The translations under genes and the position numbers were made by a program. Below the pieces are notes generated by a model, which made no database searches, was not told the DNA's origin, and saw nothing but the letters and a program-made list of their open reading frames with translations. Positions 8,848-17,532 of a stretch of 35,535 nt of DNA are shown here, one piece after another. Within the stretch, counting starts at the first letter, position 1. Each line of letters begins with the position of its first letter. This DNA is from Thermoplasmata archaeon (GTDB lineage: Archaea; Thermoplasmatota; Thermoplasmata; Lutacidiplasmatales; UBA184), in NCBI GenBank assembly GCA_027315455.1, contig DAHUXZ010000002.1, positions 1 through 35,535 on the forward strand, given 5' to 3'.

Positions 8848-10269
8848 ATGCCTCGCAACCTCATCGTCATCGTGGGGGATACCCTGCGCCACCCTCGGTT
8901 CGTGCCGACGTTCGACGGCCGACCGGCGATGCCGTTCCTCGAGGGCGTGGCGCGCCGGGCCGTGACGCTGCGACGGCTCATCTCGAGCTCCTCGTGGACG
9001 TGCCCGTCGCACGCGAGCCTGCTCACCGGGGTCGACACCTGGGAGACCCACTTCTACCTCTCCGCGACGCACCACTCGATGCCGAAGGTCACCTCGCTCG
9101 CGGAGAAGTGGCGGGCGGCGGGGGGTCAGTCCGTCGCCTTCTCGGGGAACTTCCTGGTCGCCCCCGAGATCGGCACCGCGCCGGGCTACGACGCCTACAA
9201 TCCCGGCCTCCTCGCGAAGACCGCCGGCGTCGTCCAGCAGGCGCTGACGACGATCGGCTACGAGCGGCTCCTTCACCGGGTCGAGCGCCGGCTCCGGACC
9301 CACCCCCGTCCCTCCGTCGGGGCCCGAGCCGCGGCGAACGCGGTCGAGTTCCTCGGGACCGGGATGTACTCCGCCATCAACCAGATGCGTCGGGGCGCCG
9401 CCATCAATGCGGCGATGCGTCGGGCCCTGCGGGGCCGGCGCGACAACCGCCCGGTCCACCTGTTCGTCAACTTTGCCGAGCCCCACGAGCCCTACCTCCT
9501 TCGGCAGCGGGGGGAGAACGGAGCGATCGGGGTCGGCCACCTGCCGAGCATCAATCTCGCGCGCCACATCGACTACCTCGCCCCGGCCGACCTCGGGGAC
9601 CGGTTCCGCCGGGCCTACGTCGCCTCGGTACGGGAGCTCGACCGCCAGCTGGAGACGGCGTTCGGCACGTTCGAGCGGGCGGGGCTGCTGCGCGATGCCG
9701 TCGTCCTCTTCGTCGCCGACCACGGTCAGAGCCTGGGCGAGCACGGATTCTACGGCCACGGCCACTACCTCTACGACGAGCTCATCGAGGTCCCGGGCTT
9801 CCTCCTCGAGTACCGTGGGGGGCAGCCCGTCGAGAACCCCTCCCCGTCGACCGACTGGATCGACCTGCGTCACGTGCACGACCTTCTCGCGTCCGCGGGC
9901 CCCGACGGGAGTCCCCTCACCATCGAGGGGACCCTCGCCGAGAGCCTGGAACGGAAGGGACCGGCGGGGAGCTACTGGGAAGGGCCCCTCCCCCGCTCCC
10001 CCCGCGGATTCCTCTACCAGCCCGCCCGCTCGGAGATCTACCGTCTCCTCAGGGTCCGGCGGAAGGACGGGGTGGCGCTCGTCACGGACGGGGGGAGCGA
10101 GATCGCTCCCCGCATCCTTCCCGAGGAGACCGGCGCGCCGACGGACCCGGCGCTCGCCGAGATCGCGATCGCCCGCCTCGGGAGGGCCCAGGCGGCCCCC
10201 GACGCCGGGCCGTCGACGACCCTGGCGGAGGACGTTGACGAGCGGCTCAAGAGCTGGGGCTACGACTAG
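8848..10269 (+). CDS. Sulfatase-fold (alkaline phosphatase superfamily) hydrolase 2
   Basis: 473 residues, ATG 8848. Metal-binding Asp11 in VGDTLRHP, the core SSWTCPSHASLLTG, and ADHGQSLGEHG near residues 291-301 place it in the sulfatase/phosphodiesterase fold. A Cys is present at 52, but in register with C/S-x-P-S-R the nucleophile is Thr51 and the conserved Arg is His55, so formylglycine-dependent sulfatase activity is unlikely. There is no signal peptide. It is divergent from paralogue 1, and both end in V-D/E-E-R-L-K/R-S-W-G-Y. It is followed 176 bases later by the DegT aminotransferase gene, which has its own TATA box. Head-group or phosphate-ester chemistry on glycans is the likely role; the substrate is unknown. 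Confidence 0.85.
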   Translation: MPRNLIVIVGDTLRHPRFVPTFDGRPAMPFLEGVARRAVTLRRLISSSSWTCPSHASLLTGVDTWETHFYLSATHHSMPKVTSLAEKWRAAGGQSVAFSGNFLVAPEIGTAPGYDAYNPGLLAKTAGVVQQALTTIGYERLLHRVERRLRTHPRPSVGARAAANAVEFLGTGMYSAINQMRRGAAINAAMRRALRGRRDNRPVHLFVNFAEPHEPYLLRQRGENGAIGVGHLPSINLARHIDYLAPADLGDRFRRAYVASVRELDRQLETAFGTFERAGLLRDAVVLFVADHGQSLGEHGFYGHGHYLYDELIEVPGFLLEYRGGQPVENPSPSTDWIDLRHVHDLLASAGPDGSPLTIEGTLAESLERKGPAGSYWEGPLPRSPRGFLYQPARSEIYRLLRVRRKDGVALVTDGGSEIAPRILPEETGAPTDPALAEIAIARLGRAQAAPDAGPSTTLAEDVDERLKSWGYD

Positions 10270-10310
10270 GGCTCCCGACCCGTTCCGGTCTTTGAGACTT
10301 CACTGCAAAG

Positions 10311-10318
10311 TAATATAA
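10311..10318 (+). promoter_or_regulatory. TATA-like box upstream of the aminotransferase-epimerase pair
   Basis: TAATATAA is the only AT-rich stretch in the 10270-10445 gap. It lies about 130 bases before ATG 10446, implying a leader of about 100 bases. A GGAGG ribosome-binding site about 10 bases before the ATG fits a leadered transcript. Confidence 0.45.
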
Positions 10319-10445
10319 CGGGGGTCTCGTCCCCCCGCCCCGTCCGGGGGTCGCACGCCCTCGCGCCGGCCGATCGGCCCCCTGGGGCCGCGGGCGGTCG
10401 CGGGGGGGTCGCCCGAAGACGGGTCGAGAGCGGAGGCAAGCAACG

Positions 10446-11561
10446 ATGGCGGCGGAGCGGAAGGTCTTCTGGTCGGTCCCGGACATCGGCGCGGACGAGA
10501 AGAAGGCGGTCTTGGAGACGCTCGAGACCGGCTGGCTCGGGATGGGTCCGAAGACCAAGCAGTTCGAGAAGGACCTGTCGGCGTACACCGGTGCGAAGCA
10601 CTCGATCGTCGTCAACAACGGCACCTCGGCCCTCCTCACGGCCCTCATGACCCTGGGCGTGAAGCCGGGGGACGAGATCCTGATCCCGACGTACACGTTC
10701 GTCGCGACCGCGTCGAGCGCGATCGCCCTCGGGGCGGTACCGGTGCTCGTGGACTGCGATCCGGCCACGTTCAACGTGGGCCCGAAGGAGATCGAGGCCG
10801 CGCTCGCGAAGCACCCGCACGTCAAGGGGCTCATCTTCGTCGACGTCGCGGGGCTGCCCGCCGACATCGACGCGATCCGCGCCGTCGCGGCGCGCCACCG
10901 CCTCTGGCTCCTCGAGGACGCCGCCGAGGCGTTCGCGGGGGTCTACCGGAAGACGAAGATCGGCAACTTCGACCATTTGACGATCTTCTCCTTCCACATC
11001 GCAAAGCAGGTGACGACCGTCGAAGGCGGGGCGATCCAGACGAACCGCGACGACGTCGTCGAGCGCCTGCGCCTCGTCCGCAGCCACGGGGAGGGCAAGG
11101 AGAAGTACGTCCACGTCGAGCTCGGGCTCAACTTCCGGCCGACGGACCTGCAGAGCGCGATCGGGATCGCGCAGCTCGCGAAGGCCGACCACTACATCGC
11201 GCTGCGCGACCGCATCGCCCGGCGCTACATGGACCGGCTCTCCAGCCACCTGACGTTCCAGGCCGTCCCCGACTACGCGACCCGTCCGACCTGGATGATC
11301 CTCATGGTCCTCGCGAAGGACCGGACCGAGCGCGACCGCCTCAACACGCACCTCAACTCCCACGGCGTCGACACCCGCATCCCGTGGCCCCCGATCCACC
11401 GGCAGCCGTACTTCACCGCGCGCTTCCCCCCCGTGGCGTGCCCCGTCGCCGACGCGACGTTCGACCGGGCCCTCTCGCTGCCGATCGGCAACGCCCTGAC
11501 CATGGACGACGCGGACTACGTCATCGACACGGTGCGCGCGTTCTACGGCATGAAGGGGTAG
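10446..11561 (+). CDS. DegT/DnrJ/EryC1/StrS-family sugar aminotransferase
   Basis: 371 residues, the usual length for this PLP-dependent family that aminates keto-sugar nucleotides. Visible signatures are NNGTSAL (57-63), PTYTFVATASS (81-91), Asp158 in LLEDAAEAF that would contact the PLP pyridine nitrogen, and the Schiff-base Lys187 in FSFHIAKQVTTVEGG. LNFRPTDLQSAIG is also family-typical. It acts in the cytoplasm on a UDP-, GDP- or dTDP-linked keto sugar and probably supplies an amino sugar for the glycan built by the neighbouring glycosyltransferases. Four bases separate it from the epimerase gene, so the two are one operon. Sugar specificity cannot be told from sequence. Confidence 0.93.
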   Translation: MAAERKVFWSVPDIGADEKKAVLETLETGWLGMGPKTKQFEKDLSAYTGAKHSIVVNNGTSALLTALMTLGVKPGDEILIPTYTFVATASSAIALGAVPVLVDCDPATFNVGPKEIEAALAKHPHVKGLIFVDVAGLPADIDAIRAVAARHRLWLLEDAAEAFAGVYRKTKIGNFDHLTIFSFHIAKQVTTVEGGAIQTNRDDVVERLRLVRSHGEGKEKYVHVELGLNFRPTDLQSAIGIAQLAKADHYIALRDRIARRYMDRLSSHLTFQAVPDYATRPTWMILMVLAKDRTERDRLNTHLNSHGVDTRIPWPPIHRQPYFTARFPPVACPVADATFDRALSLPIGNALTMDDADYVIDTVRAFYGMKG

Positions 11562-11565
11562 GCGG

Positions 11566-12504
11566 ATGGCGGGCCTCCTCGCCGGTCGCACGGTCCTGGT
11601 CACCGGGGCCGCCGGGTTCCTCGGCACGACGCTTCACCCCCGCCTCGTCGCCGAGGGCGCGCGCGTCATCGCGGTCGACAACCTCTCCTTCGCCCGGCCG
11701 GACCGCGCGGGGGGCCCCGAGATCCGCCCCGTCGACATCCGGGACCCGAAGGCCGTCGAGGCGCTCTACACCGAGACGCGGCCGGACCTCGTCCTCCACC
11801 TCGCCGCCGTCGCCAATCCGCGGACGTGCAAGCAGGACTTCCCCCTCGCCTTCGAGGTGAACGTCGGCGGGACCCAGAACCTATTGCGCCACGCGCCGCC
11901 CGCCGCCCGGTTCTTCTTCATGTCGAGCGCCGCCGTCTACGGCGAGCCGCTCTACCTTCCGCTGGACGAGGCCCACCCGCGCCGGGGCAAGGACCCCTAC
12001 ACGGTCACGAAGATCATCGGCGAGGACCTCTGCCAGAACTACGTCGAGAACTACCAGCGCAGCGTCGTCGTCGCGCGCAACTTCAACACCTTCGGCGCGG
12101 GCCAGACCGGTGACTACATCGTCCCGCAGCTGATCCGGCAGGCCCTGACCGAGCACCGGATCGAGCTGTGGGACCCGCGGACCGTCCGCGATCTCACCTA
12201 CGTCGACAACACCGTGGACGCCATCGTCCGGCTCGCGGCGAGCGACCGGACCGGGGTGTTCAACATCGGGAGCGGCCGAGGGGTGAGCGTCGGGGACCTC
12301 GCGCAGCTCGTCTCGCGCAAGCTCGGGGACGTTCCGATCGTCGACCTGAAGAAGCGCGCCCTCGGAAGCCCCCTGCTCATCTCGAGCAACCAGCGGCTTA
12401 GGGACCTCGGTTGGAGCGAGACCGTCGGATTCGAGGAGGGCGTCGACCGGACGATCGCCTGGATGCGCGGCCTGCTCGCGGCCTCTCCGGCCCCCGCTCA
12501 CTGA
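11566..12504 (+). CDS. NAD-dependent sugar-nucleotide epimerase/dehydratase (extended SDR)
   Basis: 312 residues. The Rossmann motif GAAGFLG (14-20) binds NAD(P), Asp38 in VDNL fits NAD preference, MSSAAVYG (119-126) supplies the Ser, and YTVTK gives catalytic Tyr145 and Lys149. ARNFNTFGAGQ and RDLTYVDN are typical of GalE/RfbB/GMD-like enzymes. It probably epimerises or dehydrates a nucleotide sugar, feeding or following the aminotransferase four bases upstream. Its last base abuts the stop of the convergent GNAT gene with no gap, so the two operons meet end to end. Exact substrate unknown. Confidence 0.93.
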   Translation: MAGLLAGRTVLVTGAAGFLGTTLHPRLVAEGARVIAVDNLSFARPDRAGGPEIRPVDIRDPKAVEALYTETRPDLVLHLAAVANPRTCKQDFPLAFEVNVGGTQNLLRHAPPAARFFFMSSAAVYGEPLYLPLDEAHPRRGKDPYTVTKIIGEDLCQNYVENYQRSVVVARNFNTFGAGQTGDYIVPQLIRQALTEHRIELWDPRTVRDLTYVDNTVDAIVRLAASDRTGVFNIGSGRGVSVGDLAQLVSRKLGDVPIVDLKKRALGSPLLISSNQRLRDLGWSETVGFEEGVDRTIAWMRGLLAASPAPAH

Positions 12505-13215
12505 CTACGGACGGGCGGCGTCCGCGGGGGGCTCCGGGCCCCAGCCGAGCGTGCGCAGGTGCGCGTCGATCGACGCGATGCGCGCGGCCCCGGGCCGTTC
12601 CCGTGCCATCCCGGTCTCGAAGTGCGCGATCATCTCGTCCAGGTTGCCGATGGAGATCAGGTTGACCGTGCCCGGCGGGGTATGGCGGTCCGGGCTCGTC
12701 TCGCTGAGCGGATAACCGAACTTCTCGACGACCCCGGCCGAGGCGGAGTTGCCCCGGAGGACGTAGCCCCCGCCCCGCCGCAGGCCGAGACCCCGGGCAC
12801 AGCGCACCTGCGTCACGGCGAGGAGGCTGCCGATCCCCTGGCCACGCCGCCCCTCGCTGACGAGGTAGCCGAACTTCGCCCAGGCGGCCTGGCCCGGCTC
12901 GACCACGAAGCGGACGGTGCCGTAGCCGATCGGCCGGTCGTCATCCGGGCCCGTCACCACGACGACATAGGCCGCCCGGGAGGGGAGGTGGCGCAGCCAG
13001 AACCGCACGTACGGGGTCGTGCCGACCATCCAGAGGAAGATCGGGACGAGCCGGACGGGGTCGAACGGGAACGGGTGGTAGAACGACCGGGCCTGGGGCG
13101 ATTGCCCGCGGTAGATCTGGACGAGGGCGCGCACGTCGCGCAGTCGCGCCCGTCGCAGGCGGATCCGCGGGGTCTCGGGCACGCCGGCCGGGGGGACCAC
13201 CAAGGCGGCCGTCAT
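12505..13215 (-). CDS. GNAT-family N-acetyltransferase
   Basis: 236 residues from ATG 13215, whose ATGA overlaps the stop of the upstream GT4 gene by 4 bases, indicating translational coupling. The frame is open further upstream but only inside the GT4 gene. The acetyl-CoA loop is RRGQGIGS (123-130), preceded by the beta4 strand AKFGYLVS; GYGTVRFVV forms the preceding strand. It is the last gene of a minus-strand operon for glycan assembly, so acetylation of an amino sugar is a reasonable guess, perhaps on the product of the nearby DegT aminotransferase. A protein or small-molecule acceptor cannot be excluded. Confidence 0.85.
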   Translation of the reverse strand: MTAALVVPPAGVPETPRIRLRRARLRDVRALVQIYRGQSPQARSFYHPFPFDPVRLVPIFLWMVGTTPYVRFWLRHLPSRAAYVVVVTGPDDDRPIGYGTVRFVVEPGQAAWAKFGYLVSEGRRGQGIGSLLAVTQVRCARGLGLRRGGGYVLRGNSASAGVVEKFGYPLSETSPDRHTPPGTVNLISIGNLDEMIAHFETGMARERPGAARIASIDAHLRTLGWGPEPPADAARP

Positions 13216-14372
13216 CGCGCCCCCCCGCCGCCGAGGGCCGTGAACAGCGCGAGGTAGTCGCGGGCGGTGTCGTCCCAGGTGCGCACCGGCGCCGGGCCGC
13301 TCGGTCGCGGAGCGCCGAGCAGCCGACGGATCGCCGCGGCGAGCGCCCGCGCGTCGTGCGGCGGCACGAGGAGGCCCCGCGCCCCGTCGTTCGGGATCGT
13401 CTCCTCGGTCCCGGGGAGGGTCGTGCCGATGACCGGGGTCGCGCACGCCATCGCCTCCATCAGGGTGATGGGCGTCGACTCGAGGAGGCTCAGCGAGGGC
13501 GAGACGACGACCTCGGCCTCGCGGTAGAGGCGGCCGAGCGCGTCATCGGGGACGAATCCGAGGAAGTGGGCGGCGGACCCCAGGCCGAGGGTGGCGGCCT
13601 TCGCGGTGAGCGGGGCGAGGAGCGGGCCCTTGCCCGCGATGAACAGCTCCACGTTCTCCCCGGACCGGCGCAGGTCGGCGACCGCGTCGAGGAGGTAGGG
13701 AACCCCCTTGTACCCGACGAGCCGGCCGATGAAGACCACCCGGCGCGCCGCCGGGTCGGTCGGCACCAGGAGCGGCGGTGAGCCGCCCGGCACCGTGAGA
13801 CGGCCCGGGTCGATCCCCTGGTAGATGACCCGGACCTTCGGAAGGACCCGGGAGAGGACCGGAGACGCCCGCGCGTAGCCCCGGCTGTTCGAGACGACCA
13901 CGTCGCAGTTCGCGAGCGCCGGTCGACCCGAGATGGTGCGATACGCCGACGTGACGAGCCGCCCCCAGGGGGAGCTTCCGAACTCGGCGTCCATGTGGTA
14001 GGTGAGGACCGTGGGCACCCCGGCGCGCCGCGCCCACCGCATGGCGCGCCGCTCAACGAACGGGAACGGCATGTGCAGCTGGACGACGCGGGCCGATTCG
14101 ATGGCGGACCGCAGCGTCCTCCAGGCCGCCGAGCCCGAGACCAGGGGCCGCTCGAAGACCTCCCGCGCGGAGATCGAGGTGAGCTCGGCCGACCCGATGC
14201 TCAGCGGGTCCTTTCCCTCGGCGCGGACGACGGTCGTCACCACGTGGACGCTCTCGGTCCGGGCGTAGCGCTGGACCAGCTGGTAGGCGTACTCCTCGGT
14301 GCCGCCCCGGTAGGCCGGAGGCATGGGGGCGATCACGACGATCGGTCCCGATCGGGGCCGGGCGGTGGCCAT
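13212..14372 (-). CDS. GT4-family glycosyltransferase (GT-B fold)
   Basis: 386 residues. The N-terminal half has the donor-site loop PPAYRGGTEEYAYQL (18-32) and the C-terminal half has VVFIGRLVGYKGV plus SLLESTPITLMEAMACATPVIGT, the E-x7-E type signature of GT4 retaining transferases. It has no membrane helices and acts at the inner membrane face, adding a sugar from a nucleotide donor to a growing lipid-linked glycan. A GGAGG ribosome-binding site lies about 8 bases upstream of ATG 14372, inside the end of the flippase gene, and there is a 3-base gap between them. Acceptor and sugar are unknown. Confidence 0.93.
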   Translation of the reverse strand: MATARPRSGPIVVIAPMPPAYRGGTEEYAYQLVQRYARTESVHVVTTVVRAEGKDPLSIGSAELTSISAREVFERPLVSGSAAWRTLRSAIESARVVQLHMPFPFVERRAMRWARRAGVPTVLTYHMDAEFGSSPWGRLVTSAYRTISGRPALANCDVVVSNSRGYARASPVLSRVLPKVRVIYQGIDPGRLTVPGGSPPLLVPTDPAARRVVFIGRLVGYKGVPYLLDAVADLRRSGENVELFIAGKGPLLAPLTAKAATLGLGSAAHFLGFVPDDALGRLYREAEVVVSPSLSLLESTPITLMEAMACATPVIGTTLPGTEETIPNDGARGLLVPPHDARALAAAIRRLLGAPRPSGPAPVRTWDDTARDYLALFTALGGGGAR

Positions 14373-14375
14373 CGT

Positions 14376-15995
14376 TCAGCCTCCGGTCGGCAGCGGGACG
14401 TTGACCGCGGGGGGGATCGTCCGGCTCTCGAGGAACTGCCGCAGCCGGGGCAGGCGGATGTTTAGCCGGTGCTCGACGGCGCCGACGACGACGAGGTCAC
14501 CGGGGTCGATGGTCCGGGTCAGGATGATCGACCCGAGGAAGACCCCGACGGCGAGGAGGAACAAGAGGGGAAGGTAGATCGGGTGGGGGTGCGGGACGAC
14601 GAAGAGGAAGACGGGGACGAGGATCGCGAGGGAGACGGCCAGCGGCTTGAGGTAGTGGCTGCGGAACGGCGTCACCTGGTAGGCCGTCGTCAGGCGCGCG
14701 AGGCAGAGCGCCGGGTAGAGGACCCGTGCGACGGACCACGCGATGGCGGCCCCCATCAGCCCGTAGAGCGGGATGATGGTGAACGACAGCCCGATGTTGA
14801 CGATGCTCGAGGCCAGCGTGAAGCCCATGATGAGCCGCGCCTCGCCCATCCCCCCGAGCGCGGGCGGAGCCGGCCCGAGCAGGACGGCGACAAAGCTCGA
14901 GATCGTCAGGACCTGGAGCGCCGGGGCGCCGACCACGTAGGCGGCGCCGAAGGTGAAGCGGAGCGACTCGCTCGCGTCGAAGAAGAAGACGAAGAACATG
15001 GGCAGCGCGATCGCGAGCAGCCAGCGCGAACTCGTCACGTAGCTGCGCCGAAGGGTCCCGAAGTCCCGCTGGCGCCGAAGCCGGGCCGCTACCGGCAGGA
15101 AGATGTACGTGATCGTCCCCGCGCTCACGAGGAAGAGGCGGGCCAGGGTCATCGCGGTGGAGTACTGGGCGACCGTGGTGGCCGGCTTGAACAGCCCGAG
15201 GATGATGGTATCGCCGTAGCTCGTCACGTAGGCGAGCGCGGCGACCCCGAACAGGGTGATCGCGAGCTCGAAGAACGGCACGCGGGCCGAGGCGTCGCCG
15301 TCGAACGCGCGCGTGGCCGCCGTCGCAAGGGCCGGCTTGAGGCGCAGCGCCGTGTACACCCCGAGCGCCGCGAGCGACACGACCCACGAGAGCACGTAGC
15401 CGAGGAGGGCGCCCTCGAACCCCCAGTGGAAGAACAGGAACAGCGAGGCGAAGACGAGGAACAGCGCCGGGTTGAGGATCTGGTTGAAGATCGCGTTCGG
15501 CCCGACGCGCTCGAGGCCCTGGAAGAACCCCGCCAGCACCTGGCTGACCATCGTCGCCGCGACGGTCACGCTGAACAGCTCGAGGATCGGGGCCAGCTCC
15601 GGCTTGTGGAACACCCCGGCGATCTGGGAGGCGAAGAAGTAGACGACGATCGCGGCGATGACCGCCGCCGAAAAGGTGACCGTCGACGCCGTCCGCACGA
15701 CCTTCCACCGGTCGGCCATCGTCGTCTCGAAGGCGAGCGAGCGGGCCACGGCGGTCGGGACGCCGAACGAGGAGAGGAGGGCGAGGAACGAGGTCAGGGC
15801 GAGGCCGAGGGAGAAGTCCCCCCACTGCTCGACCGTGATCGAGTGGATGACGAGGACCCGGGTCAGGAACTGGAAGACCAAGAGGCAGAGGGTCGCGACG
15901 AGCATGATCGAAGCGGACCGTCCGACGGAGCGGATGGTGCGCCCGAGCGCTTCATCGGGAGCGGTGGCCGACGACTGAGGCAGGGATGCGTCCAT
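14376..15995 (-). CDS. Polysaccharide flippase (Wzx/MATE-like MOP superfamily)
   Basis: 539 residues with about 12-14 hydrophobic helices spread over the length and short basic loops; the N-terminus up to about residue 30 is cytoplasmic. The first helices (SIMLVATLCLLVFQFLTRVL), the WGDFSLGLAL segment and the paired-helix pattern are typical of the RfbX/Wzx polysaccharide-exporter family. It would flip a lipid-linked oligosaccharide across the membrane. It lies between a GT2 gene (13 bases upstream) and a GT4 gene (3 bases downstream), the normal setting for Wzx-type flippases. Family assignment is firm; the glycan is unknown. Confidence 0.92.
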   Translation of the reverse strand: MDASLPQSSATAPDEALGRTIRSVGRSASIMLVATLCLLVFQFLTRVLVIHSITVEQWGDFSLGLALTSFLALLSSFGVPTAVARSLAFETTMADRWKVVRTASTVTFSAAVIAAIVVYFFASQIAGVFHKPELAPILELFSVTVAATMVSQVLAGFFQGLERVGPNAIFNQILNPALFLVFASLFLFFHWGFEGALLGYVLSWVVSLAALGVYTALRLKPALATAATRAFDGDASARVPFFELAITLFGVAALAYVTSYGDTIILGLFKPATTVAQYSTAMTLARLFLVSAGTITYIFLPVAARLRRQRDFGTLRRSYVTSSRWLLAIALPMFFVFFFDASESLRFTFGAAYVVGAPALQVLTISSFVAVLLGPAPPALGGMGEARLIMGFTLASSIVNIGLSFTIIPLYGLMGAAIAWSVARVLYPALCLARLTTAYQVTPFRSHYLKPLAVSLAILVPVFLFVVPHPHPIYLPLLFLLAVGVFLGSIILTRTIDPGDLVVVGAVEHRLNIRLPRLRQFLESRTIPPAVNVPLPTGG

Positions 15996-16008
15996 GGCCC
16001 CCGTGCGC

Positions 16009-17457
16009 TCAGTGGAGGCGCGTACCTACATGAGCCGGCAGGTCGTCAACCGCTTCCGGACCGTCCGGCTCTCCCGGTTCCGCGCCCGCGCCGTCCGGCA
16101 GGAGCGCGGGGCCGGCGCGCACGGCGGGGCCGCCCGACCAGACGGTGGTCACGGTCCCGGCCGAGTTCGCCCGGATGAAGGCGAGCTCCTTGCCGTCGCG
16201 GGAGGAGAGCACGTTGGCGACGAGGATCTGGACCGAGCGCAGCGGCGCCGGTCGCCCCGAGTCCAGCTCGAGCCGGTAGCCGCCGGAGATCCCGCTGGGG
16301 CGGTCGAGCGGGGCGACGCCGGTGGCCGAGCTCCACCCGGCGGGGAACGGGCCCCCGCCGAGATTGACGACCCGCGCGGTGCGGGGCAGCCGGACGACGG
16401 CGGAGGGGCGCTCGGGCCCGGCCCCGGCCACCAGGGGAGGCAGCACCGCGACCGCGCGCCCGCCCATCCCCGGCGTTTCCAGCGGCACCTGCTCGATCGA
16501 CGCCTTCCCTTCGCGGAGCTGGAGGACGACGTTGGCTCCCGGTCGGATGAGCCGGAAGCGCCGCACGAGCGTCTCGGCGTCGCGTCGGCGGGAGCCGTCC
16601 GCGACCACGAGGAGCTCACGCGTCTCGTCCATCAGGAAGAGGGAGAGCAGGCTGCGAACGACCGAGCCGGTCCGCCGCGGGAGGGTGCCCACGCTCGGAC
16701 GGCGCCCGAAGCGCAGGACGGTGAGGAGGATGCGAACGCCATCGCGCGCCGCCTGGAGCTTCGCCACGCCGACGCGCTCGCGGTAGGGGATCGGGATCTG
16801 GGTGATCTGCATCCCCGCCCGGAACGCCTTCGCGAACAGCTCGGCCTCGATCTCGAACCCGTTCGTCTCGAGGGCCAGCCGCTGGGCCATCTCGACGTGC
16901 ACGCCCCAGAAGCCGCTGCAGACGTCGAGGAACGGGAGACCGGCGAACTGGTTCGCCGCGTAGTTGAGCGCGCTGTTGCCGACCCGGTGGACGAGGTCCC
17001 GGGCCGCGCTCGTGGGCTTGAACACCGGCTGCCGGACCCCGACCACGAGGTCGCTGCCGGAGTCGAGGAGGCTCATGAGGGCCGGCACGAGCGACGTGGG
17101 GTAGGTGCAGTCCGCGTCCATGACGACCGCGAACCGGACCCCGCGGGACCTCAGCCAGGCGAGCGCCTCACGGATCGCCGCCCCCTTCCCCCGGGAGCGC
17201 TGGTGGAAGATCGGCACACCGGCACTCTTCGCCACCTCGACCGTCCCATCCGTCGAGCCGCCGTCGACGACCAGGAGGCGATAGGTCCAGCCCTCGGCCC
17301 GCATCGCGGCCGTCGGCATCTCCTTGAGCGTGCGGGCCAGGCCTTCGCGCTCGTTCAGGGTCGGGAGGACCACCGCGAATTCGACGCCTTCAAACGCCTC
17401 CGAGTCCTCCAGGGAGACGTGGCGCGAAGCGGATGCGGGGGACGTGGGATGTTCCAT
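16009..17457 (-). CDS. GT2-family glycosyltransferase with an unassigned C-terminal domain
   Basis: 482 residues. The first 250 are a GT-A domain like dolichyl-phosphate sugar synthases: VVLPTLNEREG (29-39), LLVVDGGSTDGT (61-72), RGKGAAIREAL, and the metal motif MDADCTYP (113-120, Asp114 and Asp116). It probably transfers a sugar from a nucleotide donor to dolichyl or polyprenyl phosphate. Residues about 250-310 carry helices, and about 310-482 form a beta-rich domain not typical of GT2, with no recognised motif and a Pro/Gly/Asp-rich tail. It is the first gene of the operon running to 12505, with a TATATA box about 59 bases upstream. Confidence 0.9.
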   Translation of the reverse strand: MEHPTSPASASRHVSLEDSEAFEGVEFAVVLPTLNEREGLARTLKEMPTAAMRAEGWTYRLLVVDGGSTDGTVEVAKSAGVPIFHQRSRGKGAAIREALAWLRSRGVRFAVVMDADCTYPTSLVPALMSLLDSGSDLVVGVRQPVFKPTSAARDLVHRVGNSALNYAANQFAGLPFLDVCSGFWGVHVEMAQRLALETNGFEIEAELFAKAFRAGMQITQIPIPYRERVGVAKLQAARDGVRILLTVLRFGRRPSVGTLPRRTGSVVRSLLSLFLMDETRELLVVADGSRRRDAETLVRRFRLIRPGANVVLQLREGKASIEQVPLETPGMGGRAVAVLPPLVAGAGPERPSAVVRLPRTARVVNLGGGPFPAGWSSATGVAPLDRPSGISGGYRLELDSGRPAPLRSVQILVANVLSSRDGKELAFIRANSAGTVTTVWSGGPAVRAGPALLPDGAGAEPGEPDGPEAVDDLPAHVGTRLH

Positions 17458-17512
17458 GGTTCGTTTCGGGGCCGCACCGAGGCGGCCCTTCGGAGCGAGT
17501 CAAGTTCCGGGG

Positions 17513-17518
17513 TATATA
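17513..17518 (-). promoter_or_regulatory. TATA box of the GT2-flippase-GT4-GNAT operon
   Basis: TATATA is centred about 59 bases upstream of ATG 17457, predicting a leader of about 30 bases. It is the best TATA box in the 226-base gap between the minus-strand operon and the divergent PKD gene. Confidence 0.5.
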
Positions 17519-17532
17519 TCCCACATGTATTT

